The notes under the pieces are model-generated. The model searched no databases. It was not told the origin of the DNA and saw nothing but the letters and a program-made list of their open reading frames with translations. Position numbers and translations under genes: made by a program. From Phycisphaerae bacterium (GTDB lineage: Bacteria; Planctomycetota; Phycisphaerae; UBA1845; Fen-1342): 14,905 nucleotides of DNA. Location: NCBI GenBank assembly GCA_016935035.1, contig JAFGRR010000160.1, positions 1 to 14,905 of the forward strand. The letters run 5' to 3'. Below, in pieces: positions 1 to 6,483 of the stretch. The first letter of the stretch is position 1; the number at the start of each line of letters is the position of its first letter.

Positions 1-248
1 AGGTGCGGATCCAGAACATATCCGTCGAACAGGGGCACGATCCGTTCCGCCAGCAGGTAGCCGTGCGCGTAACCGGCCTCGGCCGGCGTGCCCCAGAGAT
101 CGAGCACGCTCAGCCCGTCGTGCTCTGAGAGCCGACCACATATCGGGCGTGTCGGCGCGCCGGCGGCCGTGGAGCAGAGCATTGTCGCCAGGAATAGCGA
201 GACAACGCGTGTGCCGGGGTGTTTCTGGCTTTCTTGACGCACGTGCAT
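1..248 (-). CDS. Exported protein, N-terminal part (C45-like acyltransferase/hydrolase), cut by window edge
   Basis: The reading frame is open from an ATG at 248 to the left edge, giving 82 residues of an incomplete protein. Residues 1-31 look like a signal peptide: a basic N-region, a hydrophobic stretch VVSLFLATML and small residues ending AAGA. The mature part has GLSVLDLWGTPAEAGYAHG at 45-63, followed by LLAERI. The pattern G-x-P-x-x-x-G-Y-x-H-G-x-L-L is what I know from the N-terminus of peptidase C45 / acyl-CoA:6-aminopenicillanate acyltransferase-like and phospholipase B-like proteins. The nucleophilic Cys expected after autocleavage would lie beyond the window. GAGGGA lies just upstream: it touches the ATG but is about six bases from an in-frame GTG at 242, so the GTG may be the real start. 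The family call rests on one motif. Confidence 0.55.
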   Translation of the reverse strand, partial: MHVRQESQKHPGTRVVSLFLATMLCSTAAGAPTRPICGRLSEHDGLSVLDLWGTPAEAGYAHGYLLAERIVPLFDGYVLDPH

Positions 249-290
249 TCCCTCGTGATGGGCGGCTGGGATAGGATGGCGAGGCACCGG

Positions 291-320
291 TTGTCCGGAC
301 CACGCTGTTCACCCTAGAAT
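291..320 (+). promoter_or_regulatory. Candidate sigma-70 promoter for the acyl-CoA dehydrogenase
   Basis: TTGTCC at 291-296 and TAGAAT at 315-320 are separated by 18 bases. The -10 matches the consensus in five of six positions; the -35 matches in three or four. Transcription would begin near 327, leaving a leader of about 65 bases before the ATG at 394. Motif match only. Confidence 0.4.
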
Positions 321-393
321 AGCCGGTACCGTTCTACGTGCACAAGACGAGGGACAATCCGGCTTGGCCTTATAGCCTGAGGGTAGTGCAGCG

Positions 394-1545
394 ATGGCGA
401 CGACACTGTCGGATGACCACCAATTGTTGATTGACGCGGTCCGTGATTATGCCCGGGCCGAGTTGATCAGTCGCGACGCCGAGTGGGACCGCACGGAGAG
501 TTCGTGCTGTGCGGACCTGACCCAGCTCTACGAGATGGGTTTGATGGCGCTGCGCGTGCCGGAGTCCGACGGCGGACTGGCGTGCCCGATGCTGCCGTAC
601 GCCCACATCATTCGCGAGTTGGCGTACGCGTCGCCGGCCGTAGCGGTGACCGTGGCGGTGCATTCAATGGTCTGCGAGGTGATCCGCATGTTCGCCGACG
701 AGAGCGTGCGCGACAAGATCCTATCGAGCTTGGCGATGGGCGGGCACCTGTCGGCGTTCGCGATCAGCGAGGCTAACAGTGGCAGTGACCCGGCCGCCGC
801 CCGTACGCGCGCCGAAAAGGTGGACGGTGGCTGGCGCCTTAACGGGACCAAGATGTGGGTCACCAACGGAATAGCGGGACGCTGGTTCATCGTGCTGGCG
901 CGCACCAGCCGGCGCGAGGATGAGCGAGATCTGTCAATGCTCCTGATGGATGCCGAGCAGGACGGCGTCACGCGCCGCGCGATTCACGGCAAGATGGGCA
1001 TCCGCGGCTCGGAGACCGCCGAACTCAGCCTCGAAGACGTTTTTGTGCCGGACGAGCACATGTTGGGCAGGCCGGGGCAGGGGTTGAACGTGGCGTTGTC
1101 GGCGCTGGATGGCGGGCGGATCGGTATCGCGGCCCAAGCGGTTGGCATTGCCGAGGCCTGCCTCGACGCGATGGTGAGCTATTCGCGCGAGCGCGAGCAG
1201 TTCAAACGCCCAATCTCGAAGTTCGAGGCGATCCAGTGGATGATTGCCGACAGCCAGACCGAGATCGCCGCCGCCACCCTGCTGTTCGAGCGTGCCGCCG
1301 AGTTGAAGGAATCCGGTCAGCCGTTCACCAGCGAATCGGCGATGGCCAAGTTGTACGCCAGCGAGATGGCCAACCGCGTAGCCTACCGCGCGGTTCAGGT
1401 GCATGGGGGCTATGGCTTCGTGAACGAGTTTCGCGTTGAGCAGCTCTATCGCGATGCGCGTGTCACGACGATCTACGAGGGCACTAGCGAGATTCAGCGC
1501 TATGTCATCGCCCGTGAGGTGCTACGCAAGTTCGACGAGGCGTAG
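394..1545 (+). CDS. Acyl-CoA dehydrogenase family protein
   Basis: The 383-residue protein has the usual length and full signature set of the acyl-CoA dehydrogenase family, FAD flavoproteins that introduce a trans-2 double bond into acyl-CoA and pass electrons to electron-transfer flavoprotein. The N-terminal helical domain covers about 1-115. The middle beta domain carries AISEANSGSD (123-132) and WVTNG (155-159), which contact flavin and substrate. The C-terminal helical domain (about 230-383) has REQFKRPI (267-274), QVHGGYGF (335-342) and IYEGTSEIQRY (360-370). E362 in YEGT aligns with the catalytic base of medium- and short-chain enzymes, so it is predicted active. The ATG at 394 is preceded by GAGGG. 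It appears monocistronic; the next gene converges on it, with a small hairpin between. Chain length or branched-chain specificity cannot be read from sequence alone, and no ETF or thiolase gene is nearby. Confidence 0.93.
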   Translation: MATTLSDDHQLLIDAVRDYARAELISRDAEWDRTESSCCADLTQLYEMGLMALRVPESDGGLACPMLPYAHIIRELAYASPAVAVTVAVHSMVCEVIRMFADESVRDKILSSLAMGGHLSAFAISEANSGSDPAAARTRAEKVDGGWRLNGTKMWVTNGIAGRWFIVLARTSRREDERDLSMLLMDAEQDGVTRRAIHGKMGIRGSETAELSLEDVFVPDEHMLGRPGQGLNVALSALDGGRIGIAAQAVGIAEACLDAMVSYSREREQFKRPISKFEAIQWMIADSQTEIAAATLLFERAAELKESGQPFTSESAMAKLYASEMANRVAYRAVQVHGGYGFVNEFRVEQLYRDARVTTIYEGTSEIQRYVIAREVLRKFDEA

Positions 1546-1568
1546 GACGCGCGGCTGAGCACCGCGTC
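1546..1568 (+). terminator. Small hairpin directly after the acyl-CoA dehydrogenase stop
   Basis: GACGCG (1546-1551) and CGCGTC (1563-1568) form a 6-base perfect inverted repeat with an 11-base loop, starting at the first base after the TAG. No T-run follows on either strand, so it is not a classical intrinsic terminator. It sits between two convergent genes and could slow polymerase from both sides. Confidence 0.25.
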
Positions 1569-1569
1569 A

Positions 1570-1797
1570 TCAGATCACGATTCGCCCATCGCGGCGCCCG
1601 CCCACGTCATACGCGTCGATCATTCCGTAGATCCACACGATCGGCCAGAGCAGGAATCCGATCAGCACCCACATGAGCGCGATGTTTACGGCCTGCACGG
1701 CCATCAGCAGTAGGCCCTTGATGATCTGCCCGTTGTAGATCTGCCCCAGCCCGGTGAGAAAGAAGCTGAGGATAGCGGCAATACCGGCGTGACTCAT
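1570..1797 (-). CDS. TM2-domain small membrane protein
   Basis: A 75-residue protein with two hydrophobic helices (about 5-16 extending to 32, and 33-56). It carries FFLTGLGQIYNGQIIKG at 12-28 and WIYGMIDAYDVG at 55-66. This G-x-G-Q-x-Y-N-G ... D-A-Y arrangement is the signature of TM2-domain proteins: two short helices joined by a tight turn, of unknown function, common in bacteria. The start is chosen from a near-perfect ribosome site, AGGAGGT, five bases before the ATG at 1797. The frame stays open upstream to 1920, but that part has no comparable ribosome site and does not look like protein. It is divergent from the DAHP synthase gene and convergent with the acyl-CoA dehydrogenase. The lack of other domains means no role can be assigned beyond the membrane location. 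Confidence 0.85.
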   Translation of the reverse strand: MSHAGIAAILSFFLTGLGQIYNGQIIKGLLLMAVQAVNIALMWVLIGFLLWPIVWIYGMIDAYDVGGRRDGRIVI

Positions 1798-1858
1798 ACT
1801 GCACCTCCTGCCCGGCGAATCGCCGTGCTGTTCTTGGGGTCTTCGCGAGCCGGACCCG

Positions 1859-1888
1859 ATTATTCGCCACGCCACCAGCCGATAACAA
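1859..1888 (-). promoter_or_regulatory. Candidate promoter for the TM2 gene
   Basis: On the minus strand TTGTTA (1888-1883) and AATAAT (1864-1859) are separated by 18 bases. The -10 matches consensus in five of six positions. The predicted start near 1852 gives a leader of about 55 bases that includes the AGGAGGT site. Motif match only. Confidence 0.4.
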
Positions 1889-1928
1889 GGACCCGGGCCG
1901 CCGCCCTCATTGGAACGCACGATCGTCC

Positions 1929-1956
1929 TTGTATGCGCCGGCCGACAAGGGATAAT
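1929..1956 (+). promoter_or_regulatory. Candidate promoter for the DAHP synthase gene
   Basis: TTGTAT at 1929-1934 and GATAAT at 1951-1956 are spaced by 16 bases. The -10 matches the consensus in five of six positions. Transcription would start near 1963, about 77 bases before the chosen ATG. The leader shows no tandem Phe, Tyr or Trp codons that would suggest attenuation. Confidence 0.4.
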
Positions 1957-2039
1957 GGACGGTCTGTCACCAACTCGTCGGGCCGCGCGGCGCTGTGTAT
2001 TCCGTCGCGTGGATTTCGGCGAAGCGCACCGGAGCAGTC

Positions 2040-3176
2040 ATGAGCAAGCGACCAGCAGGCGTCGGATTCGGCTGGGGGGCACGTTCGGCCGGCAAAAGCG
2101 GGGGCTGGGGCGCCCACGGTTTCGTGGCCCCGCCGCCGACACAGGATCTCAATGTCGTTCGCGCCGAGTCGTTGGTTAGTCCGCGCGACGTGAAGCGTGC
2201 CCTGCCGATGACGGCACCCGCCAATCGGACGATCGTAGCGAGCCGCGAGGTCATCAAGGCGATCCTGAGCCAGTGCGATCGACGCCTGCTCGCTATCGTG
2301 GGTCCCTGTTCCATTCATGACGAAGGCGCCGCGCTGGAGTACGCCAACCGGCTCGCCGCCCTGCGACAACGCGTGGGCGACCAGTTATACCTTGTCATGC
2401 GCGTTTATTTCGAGAAGCCGCGCACCACCGTCGGCTGGAAGGGCCTGATCTACGACCCGAATCTCGACGGCACCTTCGACATGGAAGCCGGGATTCGCAA
2501 GGGGCGGCGGATTCTGCTGTCGATTACCGAGATGGGCGTGCCGACCGGGACCGAAATGCTCGACCCGATTTCGCCGCAATACATCGCCGACCTCATCAGT
2601 TGGTCGGCGATCGGCGCACGTACGACCGAGTCGCAGACTCATCGCCAGATGGCCAGCGGTCTGTCCATGCCGGTTGGCTTCAAGAACGGCACCGATGGCA
2701 ACCTTCAGATCGCGATCGACGCGCTGGGTTCCTCGCGCCACTCGCATGGTTTCCTGGGCATCGACGAGGATGGTCAGACGGCGATAATCCGCACGCGTGG
2801 AAACCCCTGGGGCCACGTCATCCTGCGCGGCGGCAAGAACGCGACGAATTACGACGCGTCGAGCATCGCCGCCGCCGCCGAAGCGCTGCGCCAAGCCGAT
2901 CTGCCGAGTGTGATCATGGTCGATTGCAGCCATGCCAACGCGGCCAAGCAATACCGCAACCAGTCGCGCGTCTGGCGTGATGTCGTGGCTCAACGCCTGG
3001 CCGGGAATGACTCCATCGTCGGGATGATGCTGGAAAGCAACCTGGTCGAGGGCAACCAATCGCTCGGCGGCGACCCAGCGAAGCTGCGCTATGGCGTCTC
3101 GATTACGGACGAGTGCATCGGCTGGGACGAAACCGAGGCCCTGATCCGCGAAGCCGCGGCCCAGTTGGCCGGCTAG
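2040..3176 (+). CDS. 3-deoxy-7-phosphoheptulonate synthase, class I (DAHP synthase)
   Basis: Catalyses the first committed step of the shikimate pathway: phosphoenolpyruvate plus erythrose 4-phosphate give DAHP. The 378-residue protein has every hallmark of the AroF/AroG/AroH family. These include GPCSIHD (88-94), RVYFEKPRTTVGWKG (121-135), GTEMLDPISPQYIADLISWS (170-189), IGARTTESQTHRQMASGLSM (191-210), GHVILRGG (258-265) and MVDCSHAN (293-300). Metal ligands by analogy with E. coli AroG are C90, H298, E332 and D357, with nearly identical spacing. It should be active. The start at 2040 follows a GGAG site; the frame extends to 1995 but that part lacks family similarity. The first ~34 residues are unusual: Gly/Trp/Ala-rich, with GWGA twice (11-14, 22-25), where E. 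coli enzymes have a short regulatory N-terminus. Which aromatic amino acid inhibits it, if any, cannot be told. No other shikimate gene is nearby. Confidence 0.95.
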   Translation: MSKRPAGVGFGWGARSAGKSGGWGAHGFVAPPPTQDLNVVRAESLVSPRDVKRALPMTAPANRTIVASREVIKAILSQCDRRLLAIVGPCSIHDEGAALEYANRLAALRQRVGDQLYLVMRVYFEKPRTTVGWKGLIYDPNLDGTFDMEAGIRKGRRILLSITEMGVPTGTEMLDPISPQYIADLISWSAIGARTTESQTHRQMASGLSMPVGFKNGTDGNLQIAIDALGSSRHSHGFLGIDEDGQTAIIRTRGNPWGHVILRGGKNATNYDASSIAAAAEALRQADLPSVIMVDCSHANAAKQYRNQSRVWRDVVAQRLAGNDSIVGMMLESNLVEGNQSLGGDPAKLRYGVSITDECIGWDETEALIREAAAQLAG

Positions 3177-3201
3177 CGATCCGCAAGAACCATTCGCAAG
3201 T

Positions 3202-3873
3202 TCAAAGCAGCGCACGCTGCGCGCGCCAATAATCCTCGCGCGCATCCACCGACACTATCCGGAAATCCGGCAGCACCAGCGCCGTCAGGCAACCACCATA
3301 GACGCAGCCAGTGTCGATCCCGTAGACGCGTCCATCTCGAATCAGCGGCGTGCGCATCTTGTCGTAGTCGTGATGGCCGACGACCAGCGGCTTGGGACCA
3401 TCGTATAGGTCATACCACGGCTCGCCGAGCCTGCCTTGGAGATGCGTCTCGCCGTCCGCCAGTCCTAGCAGCACGGCCATCCGCTGATCGGCACGCTCCA
3501 CGCCCGGCTCCCAAGCCCCATGCACAACCAGCGCGTCCGGCGTCTCAATCACGAGCGGCAGGGCGGCCATGAAATCGACCCACTCGTCGTATCTTTCGGC
3601 GAGCGCGCGACGAGTGAGGATGTACGCCGGCTTTGCCTTGGTGTCGTCGGTAAGCCGCCAGCCGGTATGCCCGTGCTCAACATTGCCCATGACGCTGCGG
3701 GCCGCCGGTTCATCACGGAAGAAGCGCAGGACTGCCTCGGGCCGTGGTCCGCGATTGACCAGGTCGCCAACCGCTATGATCTCGTCGCCCTCGACCGGTG
3801 AAACCGCGTCCAGTAGCTCGCACAGCTCGTGCTCGCACCCGTGAATGTCGCCTATGATGATCTGTCGCGGCAT
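3202..3873 (-). CDS. Calcineurin-like metallophosphatase (PPP / Ap4A-hydrolase type) with altered GNHE motif
   Basis: A 223-residue protein of the PPP metallophosphoesterase fold. Motifs in order are GDIHGC (8-13; D9 and H11 metal ligands), GDLVNRGP (36-43; D37, R41), GNVEHGH (63-69), VVHGAWEPG (116-124; H118) and VVGHHDYDK (164-172; H167 or H168). GIDTGCVYGG (185-194) follows the fold seen in symmetrical diadenosine tetraphosphatases and PrpE-like phosphatases. KPAYILTR...YDEWVDFMAALPL resembles the cap region of bacterial Ser/Thr phosphatase homologues. The third motif is normally GNHE: the Asn ligand is kept but the His proton donor is Val. Substrate could be Ap4A or a phosphoprotein. The start at 3873 is chosen because the catalytic DxH motif begins seven residues later, as in relatives; the ribosome site is weak. 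Longer in-frame starts (3903, 3930) would overlap the divergent dehydrogenase. Confidence 0.85.
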   Translation of the reverse strand: MPRQIIIGDIHGCEHELCELLDAVSPVEGDEIIAVGDLVNRGPRPEAVLRFFRDEPAARSVMGNVEHGHTGWRLTDDTKAKPAYILTRRALAERYDEWVDFMAALPLVIETPDALVVHGAWEPGVERADQRMAVLLGLADGETHLQGRLGEPWYDLYDGPKPLVVGHHDYDKMRTPLIRDGRVYGIDTGCVYGGCLTALVLPDFRIVSVDAREDYWRAQRALL

Positions 3874-3917
3874 GCCGGTAGAATAACGCGCCGCCCGAGC
3901 CATTGGACGGGAGACGC

Positions 3918-4745
3918 ATGGCACGCACATTGTCTGACAAGGTCATCATCATCACCGGAGCTTCCAGCGGCATCGGCGCGGCCACGGCGCTCGCCTGCGC
4001 AGACGCCGGCATGCATGTGGTTCTAAACGGCCGCGACACGGCCCGGCTTGACCACGTCGCCGCGCAGGTCCGCGCGCGGGGCCGGCTGGCTGAGACAGTA
4101 GTGGGTGACGTGACGGAAGCCGGCATGTCGGCAAGACTGCTCGACGCCGCGTTTGCATGCCACGGACGCTTCGATGTGGTCTTCGCCAACGCCGGCTATG
4201 GCCTGAAGCAGCCGACGCACGAGTTGCCCGAGGCCGATCTGCGTCACATCTTCGACGTGAACTTCTTTGCCGCGACCGACCTGCTGTGCGAGGCGGCACG
4301 GCGGCTGATCGCCGAGCGGCGTGGTGGGCATCTGTTGATGTGCTCCAGTTGCCTGGCAGTGTTCACAATGCCGGGTTTCGCCGCTTATTCAGCCAGCAAG
4401 GCCGCGCAGCATCACGTGTGCCGGTCGATGCGCATGGATCTGCGGACCTTCGGCATCGAGGTTTCCTCGGTGCACCCCATTGGCACCGATACAGGTTTTG
4501 TCGAAGTCGCAACCGTGGCGAGCAAGCGTCTCGGCGGCAACCTGCCCATGCACGTCGGGCCGCGTTGGATGATGCAGCGGCCCGAAACCGTTGCACGGGC
4601 GGTCGTGCGCTGCCTGCGCCGGCCGAATCCGGAAGTGTGGACCAGCTTCAGTGTTCGCCTGGCGGCGGGACTGATGCGTGTGTGTCCGCGGCTGATGGAC
4701 CTGGTGGCACGGCTTGGTCAGGCGCGACAGTCACGGCAGCCTTGA
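3918..4745 (+). CDS. Short-chain dehydrogenase/reductase (SDR) family oxidoreductase
   Basis: A 275-residue classical SDR with a Rossmann fold. The cofactor motif TGASSGIG is at 13-20, GDV at 63-65 and FANAG at 89-93. The structural Asn is N115. The catalytic triad is S144, Y157 and K161 in YSASK, with the usual 13-residue spacing between Ser and Tyr. R39 in NGRD right after beta-2 favours NADP(H). After the core, HPIGTDTGF (186-194) is the usual PGxxxT-like segment, with Ile for the usual Gly after Pro. The C-terminal tail (about 245-275) is basic and partly hydrophobic, as in membrane-associated SDRs of the DltE/YqjQ kind. ATG at 3918 follows GGGAG by four bases; an in-frame TTG at 3903 is less likely. 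Its start is 44 bases from the divergent phosphatase start. Its last 98 bases overlap the end of the convergent lipoprotein gene. Substrate unknown. Confidence 0.92.
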   Translation: MARTLSDKVIIITGASSGIGAATALACADAGMHVVLNGRDTARLDHVAAQVRARGRLAETVVGDVTEAGMSARLLDAAFACHGRFDVVFANAGYGLKQPTHELPEADLRHIFDVNFFAATDLLCEAARRLIAERRGGHLLMCSSCLAVFTMPGFAAYSASKAAQHHVCRSMRMDLRTFGIEVSSVHPIGTDTGFVEVATVASKRLGGNLPMHVGPRWMMQRPETVARAVVRCLRRPNPEVWTSFSVRLAAGLMRVCPRLMDLVARLGQARQSRQP

Positions 4746-5490
4746 CGAATGGTGCGATGTTGGCGCGGTTCCATTCGTAGCTGAAGAGCTGCACATGGCT
4801 GCCATCCTGCGACAACCCCCAGTTCTTTGACTGCCAGCCTCGCTGCATGAAGTGGGCGCGTTGCGTCTCATCGGGGACGGCCCTGAGCACGTCAAAGCCG
4901 ATCTTGCCGCATGAATCTCCGTGTTTGCGCTCCATCGTGCCCCAGACGGTCGTGCCGGCACCGAGAATGAGCCAGTCCGCCGGCGAATACAGGTTGACGA
5001 GCTTCCCATCGACGCGCCGCAGCACTTCAGTCAGGTCATAGTCCGGGCTGAGTGCGGCCTGGGCGAGTACGACGTTTCGCAGGTGAATATCCGGCGGAAG
5101 AGCCTCGGCGGCAAACACGGCCATCCCGCCGCCGCCCGAATAGCCCACCAGGTCGATCGTCGCCTTGGGATGTGCGGCGCGGTAATCGACAATGCTCTGG
5201 GCCAACTCGGCAGCCTTGCGCCGATTGCCGGCGTAGTCCATCAGATTCGCCATGCCGGAGATACGTTGCCAATCGAAGAAACGGATGGCCTGAGTGGTTC
5301 CGCCGTCGCGCATCGCGCGATATTGCGGGCGCATGATCTGCGGCCCGCCCTCGATTCCCGGAAACACCATGACTAGGCCGCGTTCGAGTTCGTGCATCGT
5401 GGGTGCCGGAGGATTGAAACAGCCGGCGCAGCAGGCGAGTACCGATGGAAGAGTGGCAACGCCGACGCGCCGCAACCAAGATGACATCAT
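4648..5490 (-). CDS. Alpha/beta-hydrolase lipoprotein
   Basis: A 280-residue exported protein. Residues 1-24 are a lipoprotein-like signal: basic SSWLRR, hydrophobic VGVATLPSVLA, then Cys at 20, 21 and 24; the best lipobox ends at C20. The body has MVFPGIEG (41-48), a likely oxyanion-hole strand, and VGYSGGGG (115-122) with the nucleophile elbow G-Y-S-G-G, S118. D172 in YSPADWL and H232 in DGSHVQLF complete a plausible Ser-Asp-His triad. The tail after residue 255 is Pro/Ala-rich and probably disordered. Substrate unknown; lipase, esterase or thioesterase activity are all possible. The start is the first of two consecutive ATGs, one base after the dUTPase stop, with GGGGTG as ribosome site. 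This spacing implies cotranscription and translational coupling with dut. The 3' end lies inside the convergent SDR gene. Confidence 0.85.
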   Translation of the reverse strand: MMSSWLRRVGVATLPSVLACCAGCFNPPAPTMHELERGLVMVFPGIEGGPQIMRPQYRAMRDGGTTQAIRFFDWQRISGMANLMDYAGNRRKAAELAQSIVDYRAAHPKATIDLVGYSGGGGMAVFAAEALPPDIHLRNVVLAQAALSPDYDLTEVLRRVDGKLVNLYSPADWLILGAGTTVWGTMERKHGDSCGKIGFDVLRAVPDETQRAHFMQRGWQSKNWGLSQDGSHVQLFSYEWNRANIAPFVKAAVTVAPDQAVPPGPSAADTHASVPPPGEH

Positions 5491-5491
5491 T

Positions 5492-5938
5492 TCAACACCC
5501 CGTGTGTCCAAAACCGCCCGTGTCACGCGCGGTCCCGCTCAACTCGCGGACCTCGCACACTTCCACATGCTCCACCTTGTTGATGACAAGCTGGGCGAAG
5601 CGCATGCCGCGCTCGATCGTGTACGGCTCGCGCGAGCAATTCGCCAGCACGACCTTCAGTTCGCCCCGATAGTCCGCGTCGATCGTGCCAGGTGCGTTCG
5701 GCAGCATCAGCCCATGTCGCAAGGCCAGCCCGCTGCGCGCCCGCACCTGACCCTCATAACCCGGCGGAATCTCCATGAACAGGCCCGTCGGAACCAGCTT
5801 GATCTCGCCTGGCGCAATCGTGATCGGCTCGGTGTTCGAGGCATACAGGTCCAGCCCTGCCGCGTGCTCCGACATGTATTGCGGCAGCGGCAGGTCATCA
5901 AGCCCCTCGGCCCGGAGGATCTTCAATACTGGCTTCAC
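5492..5938 (-). CDS. dut: dUTP diphosphatase (dUTPase)
   Basis: Hydrolyses dUTP to dUMP and pyrophosphate, keeping uracil out of DNA and feeding dTMP synthesis. All five motifs of the trimeric enzyme are present. Numbered from the upstream ATG at 5968 they are AGLDLYA (37-43), RSGLALRHG (78-86), PNAPGTIDADYRGELKV (90-106; catalytic Asp97), ERGMRFAQLVI (119-129) and the C-terminal RDTGGFGHTG (148-157), which closes over the neighbouring active site. I prefer the GTG at 5938: GAGG lies eight bases upstream, and the resulting 148 residues begin KPVLKI as relatives do. The longer ATG form (158 residues) has no clear ribosome site. It is the first gene of a two-gene unit with the hydrolase lipoprotein. 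A minus-strand TATACT at 6037-6032 could be its -10 element. Confidence 0.95.
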   Translation of the reverse strand: MKPVLKILRAEGLDDLPLPQYMSEHAAGLDLYASNTEPITIAPGEIKLVPTGLFMEIPPGYEGQVRARSGLALRHGLMLPNAPGTIDADYRGELKVVLANCSREPYTIERGMRFAQLVINKVEHVEVCEVRELSGTARDTGGFGHTGC

Positions 5939-6031
5939 GATGGTGTCCTCTTCGGCGATGATCGCCATGGCGCCACGCCCGGGAATCTCAACTCAGCCCG
6001 CGATCGATTGCCAACCGACCGATGATAGCGA

Positions 6032-6037
6032 AGTATA
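6032..6037 (-). promoter_or_regulatory. Candidate -10 element for the dut operon
   Basis: TATACT on the minus strand matches the -10 consensus in five of six positions. No good -35 lies at 16-18 bases. It would start transcription near 6025, about 57-87 bases before the two dut start options. It is divergent from the STAS promoter candidate 15 bases away. Confidence 0.3.
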
Positions 6038-6051
6038 CCCTCGCGTGTGGC

Positions 6052-6080
6052 TTGACACAGTGGCTGCCGCGCCGCGCAAT
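6052..6080 (+). promoter_or_regulatory. Candidate promoter for the STAS gene
   Basis: A perfect TTGACA at 6052-6057 is followed after 17 bases by CGCAAT (6075-6080), which keeps only the last three -10 positions. Start would be near 6087, 25 bases before the GTG at 6112. This agrees with choosing the downstream start for the gene. Confidence 0.35.
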
Positions 6081-6111
6081 ACCGGAACAGGCACCCGATG
6101 AGGATAAGCCA

Positions 6112-6453
6112 GTGGCTGAACTGATCGACCTGGGTCCGCTGACACTCGTGCGTGATGGTGACCATGCCACGATCACGTTCGCGCAGCCCGACGCCACTAT
6201 TCTCGAGGTTCCCGAGCATTACGAGGATGAACTGCACGCCGCACTTGACCCCCTGCTGGCGGACGGTGTGTCGTTCGCCGTGGATTTGGCCGGCCGCCGG
6301 GCCATCAGTAGCCGCCAACTCGGGCTCATGCTGACGCTACAGAAGACGGTTCGGAAGCGGCAGCCGCTCCTGACCCTGCGCGGCGTGACCACCGGCGTTC
6401 AACGCGTACTGGAGATAACACGCACGGCGCAGTTCTTCGAGTTTCGTGACTAG
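6112..6453 (+). CDS. STAS-domain protein (anti-sigma-antagonist-like) with altered phosphorylation motif
   Basis: A 113-residue single-domain protein. The second half fits the STAS fold: FAVDLAGRRAISSRQLGLML at 55-74, then a helix to 84, a strand LLTLRGV (86-92) and a terminal helix TTGVQRVLEITRTAQFFEF (93-111) resembling the last helix of SpoIIAA/RsbV-type antagonists. In those proteins the loop after the DLS strand reads D-S-S-G-L-G and carries the phosphorylated Ser. Here the aligned segment is S-S-R-Q-L-G (66-71), so Ser67 survives but the Asp and Gly are gone. The GTG at 6112 has AGGA seven bases upstream and a TTGACA box before it. The frame extends to an ATG at 6022, but that segment overlaps the likely promoter and looks non-coding. 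No partner kinase or phosphatase is nearby. The gene stands alone, divergent from dut. Confidence 0.75.
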   Translation: MAELIDLGPLTLVRDGDHATITFAQPDATILEVPEHYEDELHAALDPLLADGVSFAVDLAGRRAISSRQLGLMLTLQKTVRKRQPLLTLRGVTTGVQRVLEITRTAQFFEFRD

Positions 6454-6463
6454 ACCATCCGTT

Positions 6464-6479
6464 TGTGCTGGAAAGCACA
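6464..6479. terminator. Shared hairpin between convergent STAS and sulfatase-like genes
   Basis: TGTGCT (6464-6469) and AGCACA (6474-6479) are perfect arms around a GGAA loop, a GNRA-type tetraloop. It sits in the 30-base gap between the two stops. No T-run follows in either direction, so any termination would be weak or factor-assisted. Confidence 0.4.
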
Positions 6480-6483
6480 CGTC

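Noticed and set aside
2385..3245. 286-codon minus-strand frame opposite DAHP synthase
   Set aside because: It mirrors a highly conserved enzyme on the other strand and overlaps the phosphatase end; its protein content is not family-like.
4157..4780. 207-codon plus-strand frame inside the SDR gene
   Set aside because: It is a +1 shadow of the SDR coding frame, which contains the intact S-Y-K triad and cofactor motif.
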